10,168 nucleotides of DNA from Synechococcus sp. HW_metabat.21 (GTDB taxonomy: Bacteria > Cyanobacteriota > Cyanobacteriia > PCC-6307 > Cyanobiaceae): assembly GCA_018623875.1 (NCBI GenBank), contig JAAZUZ010000052.1:1-10168 (forward strand), in the 5' to 3' direction. The position numbers were made by a program, and so were the translations under genes. The notes under the pieces are model-generated. The model was not told the origin of the DNA. It saw only the letters and a list, made by a program, of their open reading frames with translations, and made no database searches. Positions 1-6,173 of this stretch are shown piece after piece (the first letter of the stretch is position 1; each line of letters starts with the position of its first letter).

Positions 1-522
1 CCCCTACCCCAGGGTTGCCGTGGTGTGATCCTTCCTGGGGGCTATCCGGAGCTGCATGCGAACACCCTGACGGCAAGCTCCCGCAGCCTCGCCGCCCTGC
101 GGCAGGCGCAGCAGATGGGCCTGCCGATCTATGCGGAATGCGGAGGCTTACTGCTGCTAGGCCAGGGCCTGGAGGACCAAGAGGGTGTCCCCCATCCGAT
201 GGCGGGCCTGCTTCCCTTTCAGGCACGGCGCGGAAGCCTGAGCCTGGGCTACCGCCAGGCCTCCCCCCGCTGCGATGGCTTAGTGGTGCGCCGAGGCGAG
301 ACGCTCTGGGGGCACGAATTCCACCGCTGGCAGCTGGATCAAGGCCATCCAGGCGAGGCTGCCCTCTGGGAGCTTGAAGGCTGGGGGAGCCCTGCGCGAT
401 CTGAAGGCTGGGGCGATGGCCAGCTCCACGCCAGCTGGCTACACCTGCATTGGGGAGGCTGCCCGGCCATCCCCGAGCGCTTCGCCGCTGCAGCCCGTCT
501 GGCCACACCCCTTGGTTGCTGA
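1..522 (+). CDS. cbiA: Cobyrinate a,c-diamide synthase, C-terminal glutaminase part (5' end cut by window)
   Basis: The reading frame is open from base 1, so this is the last 173 residues of a longer protein. The family (CbiA/CobB) uses ATP and glutamine to amidate the a and c side chains of cobyrinate in corrin-ring synthesis in the cytoplasm. Visible here is the C-terminal glutamine amidotransferase half: PGGYPE at visible residues 12-17, the nucleophile loop YAECGG with Cys47, GHEFH at 104-108, and a late LHLHW at 147-151 that should hold the catalytic histidine. The N-terminal ATP-binding (DTB-synthase-like) half is outside the window. The symbol cbiA rather than cobB assumes the early-cobalt route used by cyanobacteria; that is inference. 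The TGA at 520-522 is followed, in the same frame, by TTT CTG and then the ATG of the next gene, so the two are surely co-transcribed. Confidence 0.93.
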   Translation, partial: PLPQGCRGVILPGGYPELHANTLTASSRSLAALRQAQQMGLPIYAECGGLLLLGQGLEDQEGVPHPMAGLLPFQARRGSLSLGYRQASPRCDGLVVRRGETLWGHEFHRWQLDQGHPGEAALWELEGWGSPARSEGWGDGQLHASWLHLHWGGCPAIPERFAAAARLATPLGC

Positions 523-528
523 TTTCTG

Positions 529-1143
529 ATGGCCGACCTACAGCTTTGGCTCCTGCGCCACGGCGCCACCGAATGGGCCGTCAATGGGCGCCACACCGGC
601 AGCACCGATCTGCCCCTGCTGCCCGAGGGCGAACGGGAAGCGCAGGCCCTCGCGCCGGTGCTCGCGCAACGGACCTTTGCGGCGGTCTTCAGCAGCCCAC
701 TGCAGCGGGCCCGGCGCACCTGTGACTTGGCTGGGCTGGGCGAGCAGGCGCAGATCGAGCCGGACCTGAAGGAATGGGACTACGGCGATTACGAGGGACT
801 CACCACCCCCGAGATCCGTGCCCACGTCCCCGGTTGGACCGTCTTCAGCCACCCCTGCCCCGGTGGCGAGAGCAGCGAACAAGTCCAGCAGCGCTGCGAG
901 CGGGTCATTGCGCGCGCGAGCCAGGTCGCCAATGCCGCCGATGGAGTGATCTGCCCGGTGGCGCTCTTCGCCCATGGCCACATCCTGCGCAGCCTGGCGG
1001 GATGCTGGCTCGGGCGCGGCCCCTCCGGCGGAGCGCAATTGGTCCTCGGCACGGGCAGCTTCTGCGTCTTGGGATACGAGCGGCAGAACCGTGCCCTGAT
1101 CCACTGGAATGCACCGGTACGTCCAGCCGAAAGCCAGCCGTAG
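529..1143 (+). CDS. Histidine phosphatase (phosphoglycerate-mutase-like), Rv3214/Shb17-type
   Basis: This is a 204-residue branch-2-like histidine phosphatase that hydrolyses phosphate esters through a phosphohistidine. The RHG triad is at 10-12 with nucleophile His11. The acid-bearing segment LKEWDYGDYEGLTTPEI lies around residues 80-96, and the second active-site histidine is His149 in FAHGHILR. Length is normal for the family. The segments GRHTGSTDLPL, EWDYGDYEGLTTPEI, the CPGGES loop and FAHGH resemble, from memory, mycobacterial acid phosphatase Rv3214 and yeast sedoheptulose-1,7-bisphosphatase Shb17 more than CobC. The cbiA neighbour would suggest alpha-ribazole-phosphate phosphatase, but I rate that second. 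Only two sense codons separate it from cbiA, in the same frame. No clear Shine-Dalgarno precedes the ATG, so translation probably depends on termination-reinitiation. The substrate is not determined. Confidence 0.88.
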   Translation: MADLQLWLLRHGATEWAVNGRHTGSTDLPLLPEGEREAQALAPVLAQRTFAAVFSSPLQRARRTCDLAGLGEQAQIEPDLKEWDYGDYEGLTTPEIRAHVPGWTVFSHPCPGGESSEQVQQRCERVIARASQVANAADGVICPVALFAHGHILRSLAGCWLGRGPSGGAQLVLGTGSFCVLGYERQNRALIHWNAPVRPAESQP

Positions 1144-1152
1144 CCGAAAGCC
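1125..1152. repeat. Short direct repeat across the phosphatase stop codon
   Basis: AGCCGAAAGCC occurs at 1125-1135 and again at 1142-1152, a 17-base spacing. The second copy begins inside the TAG stop codon (1141-1143). It looks like a small local duplication at the gene end; I see no further copies nearby and no function. Confidence 0.5.
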
Positions 1153-1165
1153 CAAACCCGTGCCA

Positions 1166-1182
1166 GCTTGAAGACATCAAGC
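1166..1182. other. Small inverted repeat (6-bp stem) in the phosphatase-acylphosphatase gap
   Basis: GCTTGA at 1166-1171 pairs perfectly with TCAAGC at 1177-1182 around the loop AGACA. It lies in the 55-base gap (1144-1198), about 16 bases before the acylphosphatase ATG. No T-run follows, so it is not a standard intrinsic terminator. It could be a minor RNA hairpin near the ribosome-binding region, or chance. Confidence 0.35.
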
Positions 1183-1198
1183 CTTCGCAGGGGGGTAG

Positions 1199-1618
1199 AT
1201 GGAGAAAGGAGAACGGCCGGAGCGCCAGTCGGGAACGCCGGGCTGGCTGATCGCCGATACGCGGCCACTCAACCGTGGCAACCGCACGACCAAGGTGCGG
1301 CAATGGGTGCGCCAGGAGCAGCGCCACCCCAACCCGAGCGCACTGCGGATCGAACGCTGGCAACTGCAGGTGCGCGGCCGCGTCCAGGGCGTCGGCTTCC
1401 GTGAAAGCTGCAGCCGGATGGCGAAGGACCTCGACCTGAGCGGCTGGGTCCGGAATTGCTCGGACGGCTCCGTCGAGGTGCAGGCCGAAGGCCAGCCCCA
1501 TCAACTGACCGAATTGCGGCTCTGGTGCGAGCGGGGCCCCAGGGAGGCCGAGGTGCTGAGCGTGAGCCAAAGCCAACTCACCCCCCTCAAGGAAGACTGG
1601 TTCGAAATTCGCCGCTAG
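1199..1618 (+). CDS. Acylphosphatase with N-terminal extension
   Basis: Residues about 52-139 form a complete acylphosphatase domain, a small alpha/beta enzyme that hydrolyses carboxyl-phosphate bonds such as acetyl phosphate. The signature GRVQGVGFRES spans 60-70, with phosphate-binding Arg68. The second motif GWVRNCSDGSVEV spans 82-94, with catalytic Asn86. Typical family members are about 90-100 residues, so the first ~50 residues are extra; they are rich in Arg, Gln and Trp and I do not recognise them. ATG1199 is the most upstream possible start because TAG sits directly before it (1196-1198), and an AGGGGG at 1189-1194 supports it. GTG codons at 1295 and 1307 would give a shorter, more typical protein but have no visible ribosome site. 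Its TAG stop is immediately followed by the next gene's ATG, implying translational coupling. The cytoplasmic substrate is not known. Confidence 0.88.
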   Translation: MEKGERPERQSGTPGWLIADTRPLNRGNRTTKVRQWVRQEQRHPNPSALRIERWQLQVRGRVQGVGFRESCSRMAKDLDLSGWVRNCSDGSVEVQAEGQPHQLTELRLWCERGPREAEVLSVSQSQLTPLKEDWFEIRR

Positions 1619-2305
1619 ATGAGCAACGGGACCCTCTGGGCCGAATTGCTGGCCTATGGCAGTGGGATCGCCCTCAGCCCCCTCCACATCGGCCTCTTGC
1701 TCTTGCTGCTCCTGGGGCCCAACCCCCTTCGACGCGGAGGGCTCTTGGTGCTGGGCTGGATGCTCACCGTGACCGCCATGGTGGTGCTGCTGCTGACCGT
1801 GGGCCATGGCCTGCTGCTGACCATGGAGAAAGGCAGCAGTCACCGCACCGGCCTGGACTTGCTCGCGGCGGGCGCCCTCCTAGCGCTGGGTCTCAAGGAA
1901 CTGCTGGACCGGAAGGAGGAGGGTGCAGAAGCCCCGGGCTGGACCCGTCAGCTTGATCGGTTTTGTGCCATGCCACTGCCCCTGCTCCTGGGGGTGAGTT
2001 CGGCGCTGGAGGTGGTCAGCCCCGACGACCTTTTCCTGTTTGCCAAGACCGCCTCTGCACTATTAGCCGCAGGACTCACCGGCCTACAAGAAACGATCTA
2101 CACCAGCGCATTCACCTTGGCCTGCAGCACCGCCTTGCTATTGCCCTTCCTGGCGGTGTTGATCGGCCGTGAGCAGGTGCTGCCTTTGCTGGAGCGGGGC
2201 AAAACCCTGCTCTTCAACAAGGGGGACCTGCTGGTGGGCGGCCTCAGCCTGGTGCTGGCGGGCTACCTCGGCTGGCAGGGCATCGAAGGCCTGCAGCTCA
2301 GCTAG
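1619..2305 (+). CDS. GAP/Sap-family (LysE-superfamily-like) membrane protein
   Basis: This 228-residue, very hydrophobic protein has about six predicted membrane segments: roughly residues 8-32, 40-67, 79-96, 117-134, 138-157 and 160-182, plus a last hydrophobic stretch at 203-222, so exact topology is uncertain. It fits the GAP family (Pfam Sap), related to small-molecule exporters of the LysE type. The family was named after mycobacterial proteins involved in glycopeptidolipid and sulfolipid export. A conserved-looking charged motif SPDDLFLFAK at 134-143 places two Asp and one Lys at the edge of or inside a membrane segment. A polar loop at 97-113 is probably cytoplasmic. The start codon follows the acylphosphatase TAG with no spacer and no Shine-Dalgarno, so it is likely coupled to that gene. 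The cargo is unknown; a transport role is inference from the family. Its end overlaps the convergent helicase gene by 8 bases. Confidence 0.8.
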   Translation: MSNGTLWAELLAYGSGIALSPLHIGLLLLLLLGPNPLRRGGLLVLGWMLTVTAMVVLLLTVGHGLLLTMEKGSSHRTGLDLLAAGALLALGLKELLDRKEEGAEAPGWTRQLDRFCAMPLPLLLGVSSALEVVSPDDLFLFAKTASALLAAGLTGLQETIYTSAFTLACSTALLLPFLAVLIGREQVLPLLERGKTLLFNKGDLLVGGLSLVLAGYLGWQGIEGLQLS

Positions 2306-3758
2306 TGGACTTCAACCAACGGCTCCAGCGCTCGCGCTCCTGGGCCGCGCCGCCACTGGCCAGCCGGTGATCGGCACTCAGCCAGACCGCTTGGGAGGCG
2401 CGGCTGACCGCGACATAGACCAATTGACGCCGCAGGATGTCATCGCTGGGCCAGAAGACATCACCGGCGATGAAGACCTCGCCGAAGGTGCTGCCCTGAC
2501 TGCGGTGCACCGTCAACACCGCCGCGGGGCCGAGTGACGCAAAGGCATCACGCACCAGGAAATAGCGGCGCCAGAGGCTGCGCCCCTGCTGCTTACCCGC
2601 CTCCCGGGCTTGGAGACGCAGGGAGCGGAGCACCGCATCGAGGCTTTGGCGCCCGGCACTACCCACCGGCGGCAGCAGACGCAGGGTCAAGCGGGTTTCG
2701 CCGGCCTCGACATCGGCATTGAGGGTCTCGATCACGGTTGGGGTCAGGCCATCGCCGACGCCGACCCCAAAGTCCGCCAGATCACAGCGCTCGGGGGTGA
2801 CATCACGGACCACCAGTTCGCGGTTCGAGCCGAGGAGCATGTCGGGCTCCTCGGCGGCCTCTTCACCGGCGCGGCAGGCCGGTGCCATGACCGCCGAGCG
2901 GGTCATCAGCACCTCCCCCGGCAACACGGGAAGTTGATCGGCCATCTCGCCATGGATGGCGCGGCGCGCCAGGGGGACCAACTGCTCGAGGGCCCGGTTC
3001 GTGTAGCAGAGGATCCTGGCGTGATCAGGGTTATCGAGCTCCGCACCCCGCTTGAGGGCCGCCTGGGCCGCCTCCAGCCATTGGGAGCGGGGCAGGACCG
3101 CGACCTGCCCCTGGGGGTCTTGCACCAGGCCCAAAGCCGGCGGCTGACGGCAGGGGAGATCACCACTGCGCAAACCGGTGGCGAGCTGCAGGACCGGTCC
3201 TTGATGGCGCACCACCTCACTCAAGCTGGCGCTGACGGCACGGCCCATCGAAAACACGGGGCTCTCGGGTTCCCCCACGGGAGGCAGCTGGGCCGGGTCC
3301 CCCACGAACACCAAGCGGGTCTTGAAGGGATGGGCGCAGCGCAGAGCGATCTCCAGCAGGGCGCTATCGACCATCGAGGCCTCGTCGATCAGCACCAAGG
3401 AGAGGTTTTCGAGCGAACCTGCGGTTTGCTCAGTTTCCTCACAGCGCTCCAGATCCCCCTGGCGTTTGAGCTTCAGCCGCAGCAAGCGATGGATCGTGCT
3501 CGGATACCAGGTGGGTTGAAGCCCCGCCCAGGCGAGCTGCTGACGCAAGACGCCGACAGCCTTGTGGGTGGGAGCCACGACGGTCCAGCACCAATCCCGC
3601 TGCTCCACCAGGGCCAGCAGGTGGCAGGAGAGGAACGTCTTCCCGGTCCCAGCGAAACCGCTGAGCACAAACGGGGTGCCGTCATAGGGGGCCTTGAGCC
3701 ACTGCTCAAAGGCCTCGGCCGCCGCCGTTTGGCCGCTGGTCAGCCCCCCCTCAGCCAA
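2298..3758 (-). CDS. SF1B DNA helicase, RecD/Dda-like (AAA family ATPase)
   Basis: A 486-residue superfamily 1B helicase. Motifs in order: Q-motif region with Gln10; Walker A GFAGTGKT at 34-41 (Lys40); motif Ia APTHKAVG at 62-69; Walker B LIDEAS with Asp125-Glu126; motif III GDPAQLPPVG at 153-162; motif IV EVVRHQ around 181-186; motif V TVHRSQGSTF at 416-425; motif VI YVAVSRAS at 448-455. The motifs match RecD2/Dda-type 5'-3' helicases, which unwind DNA during repair or replication restart. The long N-terminal part found in RecD2 proteins is absent, so it is nearer to the compact Dda form. The start must be the TTG at 3758-3756: an in-frame TGA lies at 3767-3765 and a later start would remove Gln10. 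It overlaps the end of the DUF212 gene by 8 bases and is the last gene of the folD-crtE operon. The physiological role is unknown. Confidence 0.9.
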   Translation of the reverse strand: MAEGGLTSGQTAAAEAFEQWLKAPYDGTPFVLSGFAGTGKTFLSCHLLALVEQRDWCWTVVAPTHKAVGVLRQQLAWAGLQPTWYPSTIHRLLRLKLKRQGDLERCEETEQTAGSLENLSLVLIDEASMVDSALLEIALRCAHPFKTRLVFVGDPAQLPPVGEPESPVFSMGRAVSASLSEVVRHQGPVLQLATGLRSGDLPCRQPPALGLVQDPQGQVAVLPRSQWLEAAQAALKRGAELDNPDHARILCYTNRALEQLVPLARRAIHGEMADQLPVLPGEVLMTRSAVMAPACRAGEEAAEEPDMLLGSNRELVVRDVTPERCDLADFGVGVGDGLTPTVIETLNADVEAGETRLTLRLLPPVGSAGRQSLDAVLRSLRLQAREAGKQQGRSLWRRYFLVRDAFASLGPAAVLTVHRSQGSTFGEVFIAGDVFWPSDDILRRQLVYVAVSRASQAVWLSADHRLASGGAAQERERWSRWLKSTS

Positions 3759-4239
3759 TCGCCATCAAGCCCCAGTGTTGGGCCAGGCTTAGCGGGGAGC
3801 CCACGAGCACCAGCCCCGGCAGGGAGATGAGCGGACCCATCAGGCTGCCGACGAGCACCTCCAACGGCGTGTGACCCAGCTTCTCCTTCAGCGGGGTCTG
3901 CTCGTCTGAGGCCTCACTCAAGGCATTCACCCGGGCTGCCGTGAGACCCGCGGAGTAGCGGACGTGGGAGGCGTCGTAGAGGACGACGAAACACATGGTC
4001 GCCGCCAGGGCAAAGAGTCCCGAATCAAAGCCCTGCTGCCAGCCCAAGGCAGCGGCCGTGCCGGTCAGCAGAGCCGAATGGCTGGAGGGCATCCCACCGG
4101 TCTCGACAAGCACCTTGGGATTCCAGCGGCGGTGGACGACGAGCTCAATGACGAGCTTGGAGAATTGGGCCGTGCCGCAGGCGGCGAGTCCCCACCACAG
4201 GGCCCCGTTGTCCAACAGAGCCACCAAGGGAGCGCTCAT
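3751..4239 (-). CDS. Divergent PAP2 family (DUF212) membrane protein
   Basis: This 162-residue membrane protein belongs to the divergent PAP2/DUF212 family (Pfam PF02681) found in cyanobacteria, Firmicutes and plastids. Visible hallmarks are GGMPSSHSA at 48-56, corresponding to the PSGH phosphatase motif, LYDASHVR at 87-94, AGLTAARVN at 97-105, and LGHTPLEV at 121-128. Hydrophobic segments lie near residues 12-35, 52-66, 74-92 and 126-150. Canonical PAP2 enzymes dephosphorylate lipid phosphates or isoprenyl diphosphates. Only the PSSH-like motif is obvious here, so catalysis is not proven. The ATG (4239-4237) overlaps the crtE TGA as ATGA, which points to translational coupling with geranylgeranyl diphosphate synthase and hints at an isoprenyl-phosphate role. 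No gene symbol is established. Confidence 0.88.
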   Translation of the reverse strand: MSAPLVALLDNGALWWGLAACGTAQFSKLVIELVVHRRWNPKVLVETGGMPSSHSALLTGTAAALGWQQGFDSGLFALAATMCFVVLYDASHVRYSAGLTAARVNALSEASDEQTPLKEKLGHTPLEVLVGSLMGPLISLPGLVLVGSPLSLAQHWGLMAIG

Positions 4240-5174
4240 CGATCGCGGCTGGTGATGTAGTCCGCCAGGGCCAGCAGCGGCGCCGCCGAGCCATTGGTGT
4301 TGAAGGGCTCGAGCGCCTGCTTGGCTTCCGCCACAAGGGCATCAGCCCGTTGGCGGGATTCCTCCAGACCCAGGAGCTTGGGGTAAGTGGTCTTATCCGC
4401 CGTCAAGTCTTTACCGGCGGTCTTGCCCAGGACTTCGCTGCTGGCGGTGACATCGAGGATGTCGTCAATGATCTGGAAGGCCAGTCCGATGCCGCGGGCG
4501 TAGGTGGTCAGGGCCGCCAGGAGCGCGTCGGAGGCACCGGCAATCAAGGCGCCGGTCAGCACGCATGAGCGCAGCAGCGCTCCGGTCTTGTGCAGATGGA
4601 TGTACTCGAGGGTCTCGAGGTCAACATCTTTCCCTTCGCATTCCAGATCCACCACCTGGCCGCCCACCAGCCCGGGGGCACCGGAAGCCAAAGAGAGCTC
4701 ACCCACCACCTTCAGCAACTGCTCGGCGGGAACGCCGGGGCTGCGCAGGGCGACCATCTCAAAGGCCCGGGTCAGCAGGGCATCACCGGCGAGGATCGCG
4801 TTGGCCTCGCCGTAGACCTTGTGGTTCGTGGGCATGCCACGGCGCAGGTCGTCGTTGTCCATGGCCGGCAGATCGTCATGGATCAGCGACATGGTGTGGA
4901 TCATCTCCAGGGCCACCGCCGTGGGCATCGCCAGGGCCGCATCACCGCCGGCGAGTTCACAGGCCGCTAAACAGAGGATCGGCCGCAGGCGCTTGCCCCC
5001 CGCCAGGAGGGAGTAACGCATGGCCTCCCGCAGGCTCTCGGGACGCTCCGGTCCCAAGGAGCCATCGAGGGCCTGCTCCACCTGCTGCCGGGCTGTCTCC
5101 AGGTAAGCCGCGAAATCAAAGTGGCCTGGCTCCCCCGTGGAGGTGCTGTCTGTCGTCGTCACCGCCGCGCTCAT
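4236..5174 (-). CDS. crtE: Geranylgeranyl diphosphate synthase
   Basis: A 312-residue trans-prenyltransferase that builds C20 GGPP from IPP and allylic diphosphates, the precursor for phytol, carotenoids and quinone tails. Motifs: GGKRLRP at 59-65; first Asp-rich motif DDLPAMD at 100-106 with the two-residue insertion typical of bacterial/plant type II GGPP synthases; GGQVVDLE around 171-178; KTGALL at 196-201; second Asp-rich motif DDILD at 237-241; and GKTAGKD at 250-256. Met95-Ser96 before the first motif match the plant enzymes, supporting a C20 product. The N-terminal ~18 residues are Thr/Ser-rich and probably disordered. The next internal Met is far into the fold, so the ATG at 5174 is the only sensible start, although no Shine-Dalgarno is visible. 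It follows folD by 55 bases and is coupled to the DUF212 gene by an ATGA overlap. Confidence 0.96.
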   Translation of the reverse strand: MSAAVTTTDSTSTGEPGHFDFAAYLETARQQVEQALDGSLGPERPESLREAMRYSLLAGGKRLRPILCLAACELAGGDAALAMPTAVALEMIHTMSLIHDDLPAMDNDDLRRGMPTNHKVYGEANAILAGDALLTRAFEMVALRSPGVPAEQLLKVVGELSLASGAPGLVGGQVVDLECEGKDVDLETLEYIHLHKTGALLRSCVLTGALIAGASDALLAALTTYARGIGLAFQIIDDILDVTASSEVLGKTAGKDLTADKTTYPKLLGLEESRQRADALVAEAKQALEPFNTNGSAAPLLALADYITSRDR

Positions 5175-5197
5175 GGGAGATCTGGGCCCAGGGCCAT
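5171..5197 (-). other. Possible 8-codon leader ORF overlapping the crtE start
   Basis: In the folD-crtE gap an ATG at 5197-5195 opens an out-of-frame reading frame of eight codons (MALGPDLP). It ends in a TGA at 5173-5171 that overlaps the crtE ATG as ATGA. crtE itself has no visible ribosome-binding site, so delivery of ribosomes by such a leader is conceivable. The mini-ORF also lacks a clear Shine-Dalgarno and may be chance. Confidence 0.2.
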
Positions 5198-5229
5198 CGC
5201 TCGGGCGGATTCTCTCAGGCCGCGCCCCG

Positions 5230-6126
5230 CTATGGGAGCAAATCCGCCAAGGGCTGATCCAAACCGCAGCGTTGGCACCAGCTGGCCACGGTGTTCACCA
5301 GCAGCAGGGTCACCGTCATCGGACCGACACCACCTGGCACCGGGCTGATGGCGCTGGCGATCGGCTCCACCTCTTCAAAGCGAACATCGCCGCACAACTT
5401 CGCCTTCTCACCCGGCTCACTCGGCAAGCGATGGATGCCGACATCCACCACAACGGCCCCGGGCTTGACGTGTTCCGCGCCGATCATCCGAGGACGGCCG
5501 GCCGCCACCACCAAAACATCGGCCTGGCGGGTGAGGGCCGCCAAGTCTTGGGTCCGAGAGTGACCAATGCTCACCGTGGCGTTCGCGGCCTGAAGCATCA
5601 GGGCCATGGGCTGGCCCACCAGGATGCTGCGGCCGACCACCACGGCCCGCTTGCCGGAGAGCTCGACGCCAGCGGCGTCCAGCAGCGCCATGACACCTGC
5701 TGGGGTGCAACTGCGGGGGCCGGGTTCGCCCTTCAACAGCCGGCCAAGATTCATGGTGTGAAGCCCATCGGCATCCTTCTCGGGATCGATCGCCGCCAAC
5801 AGCGGCCGCTCGTCCAACCCCTCCGGCAGGGGGAGCTGCAACAGGATTCCATCGACAGCCGGATCGGCATTGAGCCGTTGAATCGTGCTCAACACCTCCG
5901 CTGCGGGGGTGTCTGCGGGCAGATGGGCCCCGAGGTTGGTGATGCCGATGCGGCTGCAGGCTTTTTCCTTATTTGCGACGTAGACCCCACTGGCCGGGTC
6001 ATCCCCCACCCGCAGCACGGCCAGGCCCGGGGGACGGCCCGCCTTAGCCATCCGCTCAGCCACCACCCGCTCAAGCCGCTCCTCCAACGCAGCAGCCAAC
6101 TGACGACCGTCGAGACGCTGAGCCAT
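5230..6126 (-). CDS. folD: Bifunctional methylenetetrahydrofolate dehydrogenase / methenyltetrahydrofolate cyclohydrolase
   Basis: A 298-residue FolD, the normal family length. It interconverts 5,10-methylene-, 5,10-methenyl- and 10-formyl-tetrahydrofolate using NADP in the cytoplasm, feeding purine and formyl-methionine synthesis. Visible motifs are the YVANK segment at 49-53 with catalytic Lys53, DGILLQLPLP at 92-101, DPEKDADGLH at 114-123, the NADP-binding GRSILVGQP at 165-173, and SPVPGGVGPMT at 261-271. I chose the ATG at 6126-6124 because the resulting start MAQRLDGRQL matches the usual FolD N-terminus. An ATG ten codons upstream (6156) would add a segment not expected in the family. 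An AGGAG lies about 17 bases before the chosen ATG, which is too far for an ideal site. First gene of the minus-strand operon with crtE, the DUF212 gene and the helicase. Confidence 0.96.
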   Translation of the reverse strand: MAQRLDGRQLAAALEERLERVVAERMAKAGRPPGLAVLRVGDDPASGVYVANKEKACSRIGITNLGAHLPADTPAAEVLSTIQRLNADPAVDGILLQLPLPEGLDERPLLAAIDPEKDADGLHTMNLGRLLKGEPGPRSCTPAGVMALLDAAGVELSGKRAVVVGRSILVGQPMALMLQAANATVSIGHSRTQDLAALTRQADVLVVAAGRPRMIGAEHVKPGAVVVDVGIHRLPSEPGEKAKLCGDVRFEEVEPIASAISPVPGGVGPMTVTLLLVNTVASWCQRCGLDQPLADLLP

Positions 6127-6173
6127 GGCGAGGGGCGGGCAATCTCCTCTCAGCATGCAATGGCAGGGCTAGC
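6127..6173. promoter_or_regulatory. Head-to-head spacer between folD and the 7TM-HD gene
   Basis: This is the only divergent junction in the window and is just 47 bases long (71 if the second gene starts at GTG6198). Promoters for both operons must lie here or inside the opposing coding starts. It contains the palindromes GCATGC (6153-6158) and GCTAGC (6168-6173). An AGGG at 6165-6168 is well placed as ribosome site for the GTG at 6174. I could not identify convincing -35/-10 pairs. Confidence 0.4.

Noticed and set aside
1166..1195. Intrinsic terminator after the histidine phosphatase
   Set aside because: The hairpin stem is only 6 bp and is followed by CTTCGCAGGGGGG rather than a T-run; the downstream gene is on the same strand.
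905..1843. 312-residue minus-strand frame with a His/Gln-rich start
   Set aside because: Antisense to the phosphatase, acylphosphatase and GAP genes. The His/Gln runs simply mirror Leu- and Val-rich membrane codons.
2610..3830. 406-residue plus-strand reading frame
   Set aside because: It lies antisense to the helicase, whose motifs are complete. Its translation is His/Gly/Ala-rich with no recognisable domain, as expected for a shadow frame in GC-rich DNA.
6127..6156. Ten-residue upstream extension of FolD from ATG6156
   Set aside because: FolD proteins begin at about the MAQRLDG position, and the extra residues have no family support.
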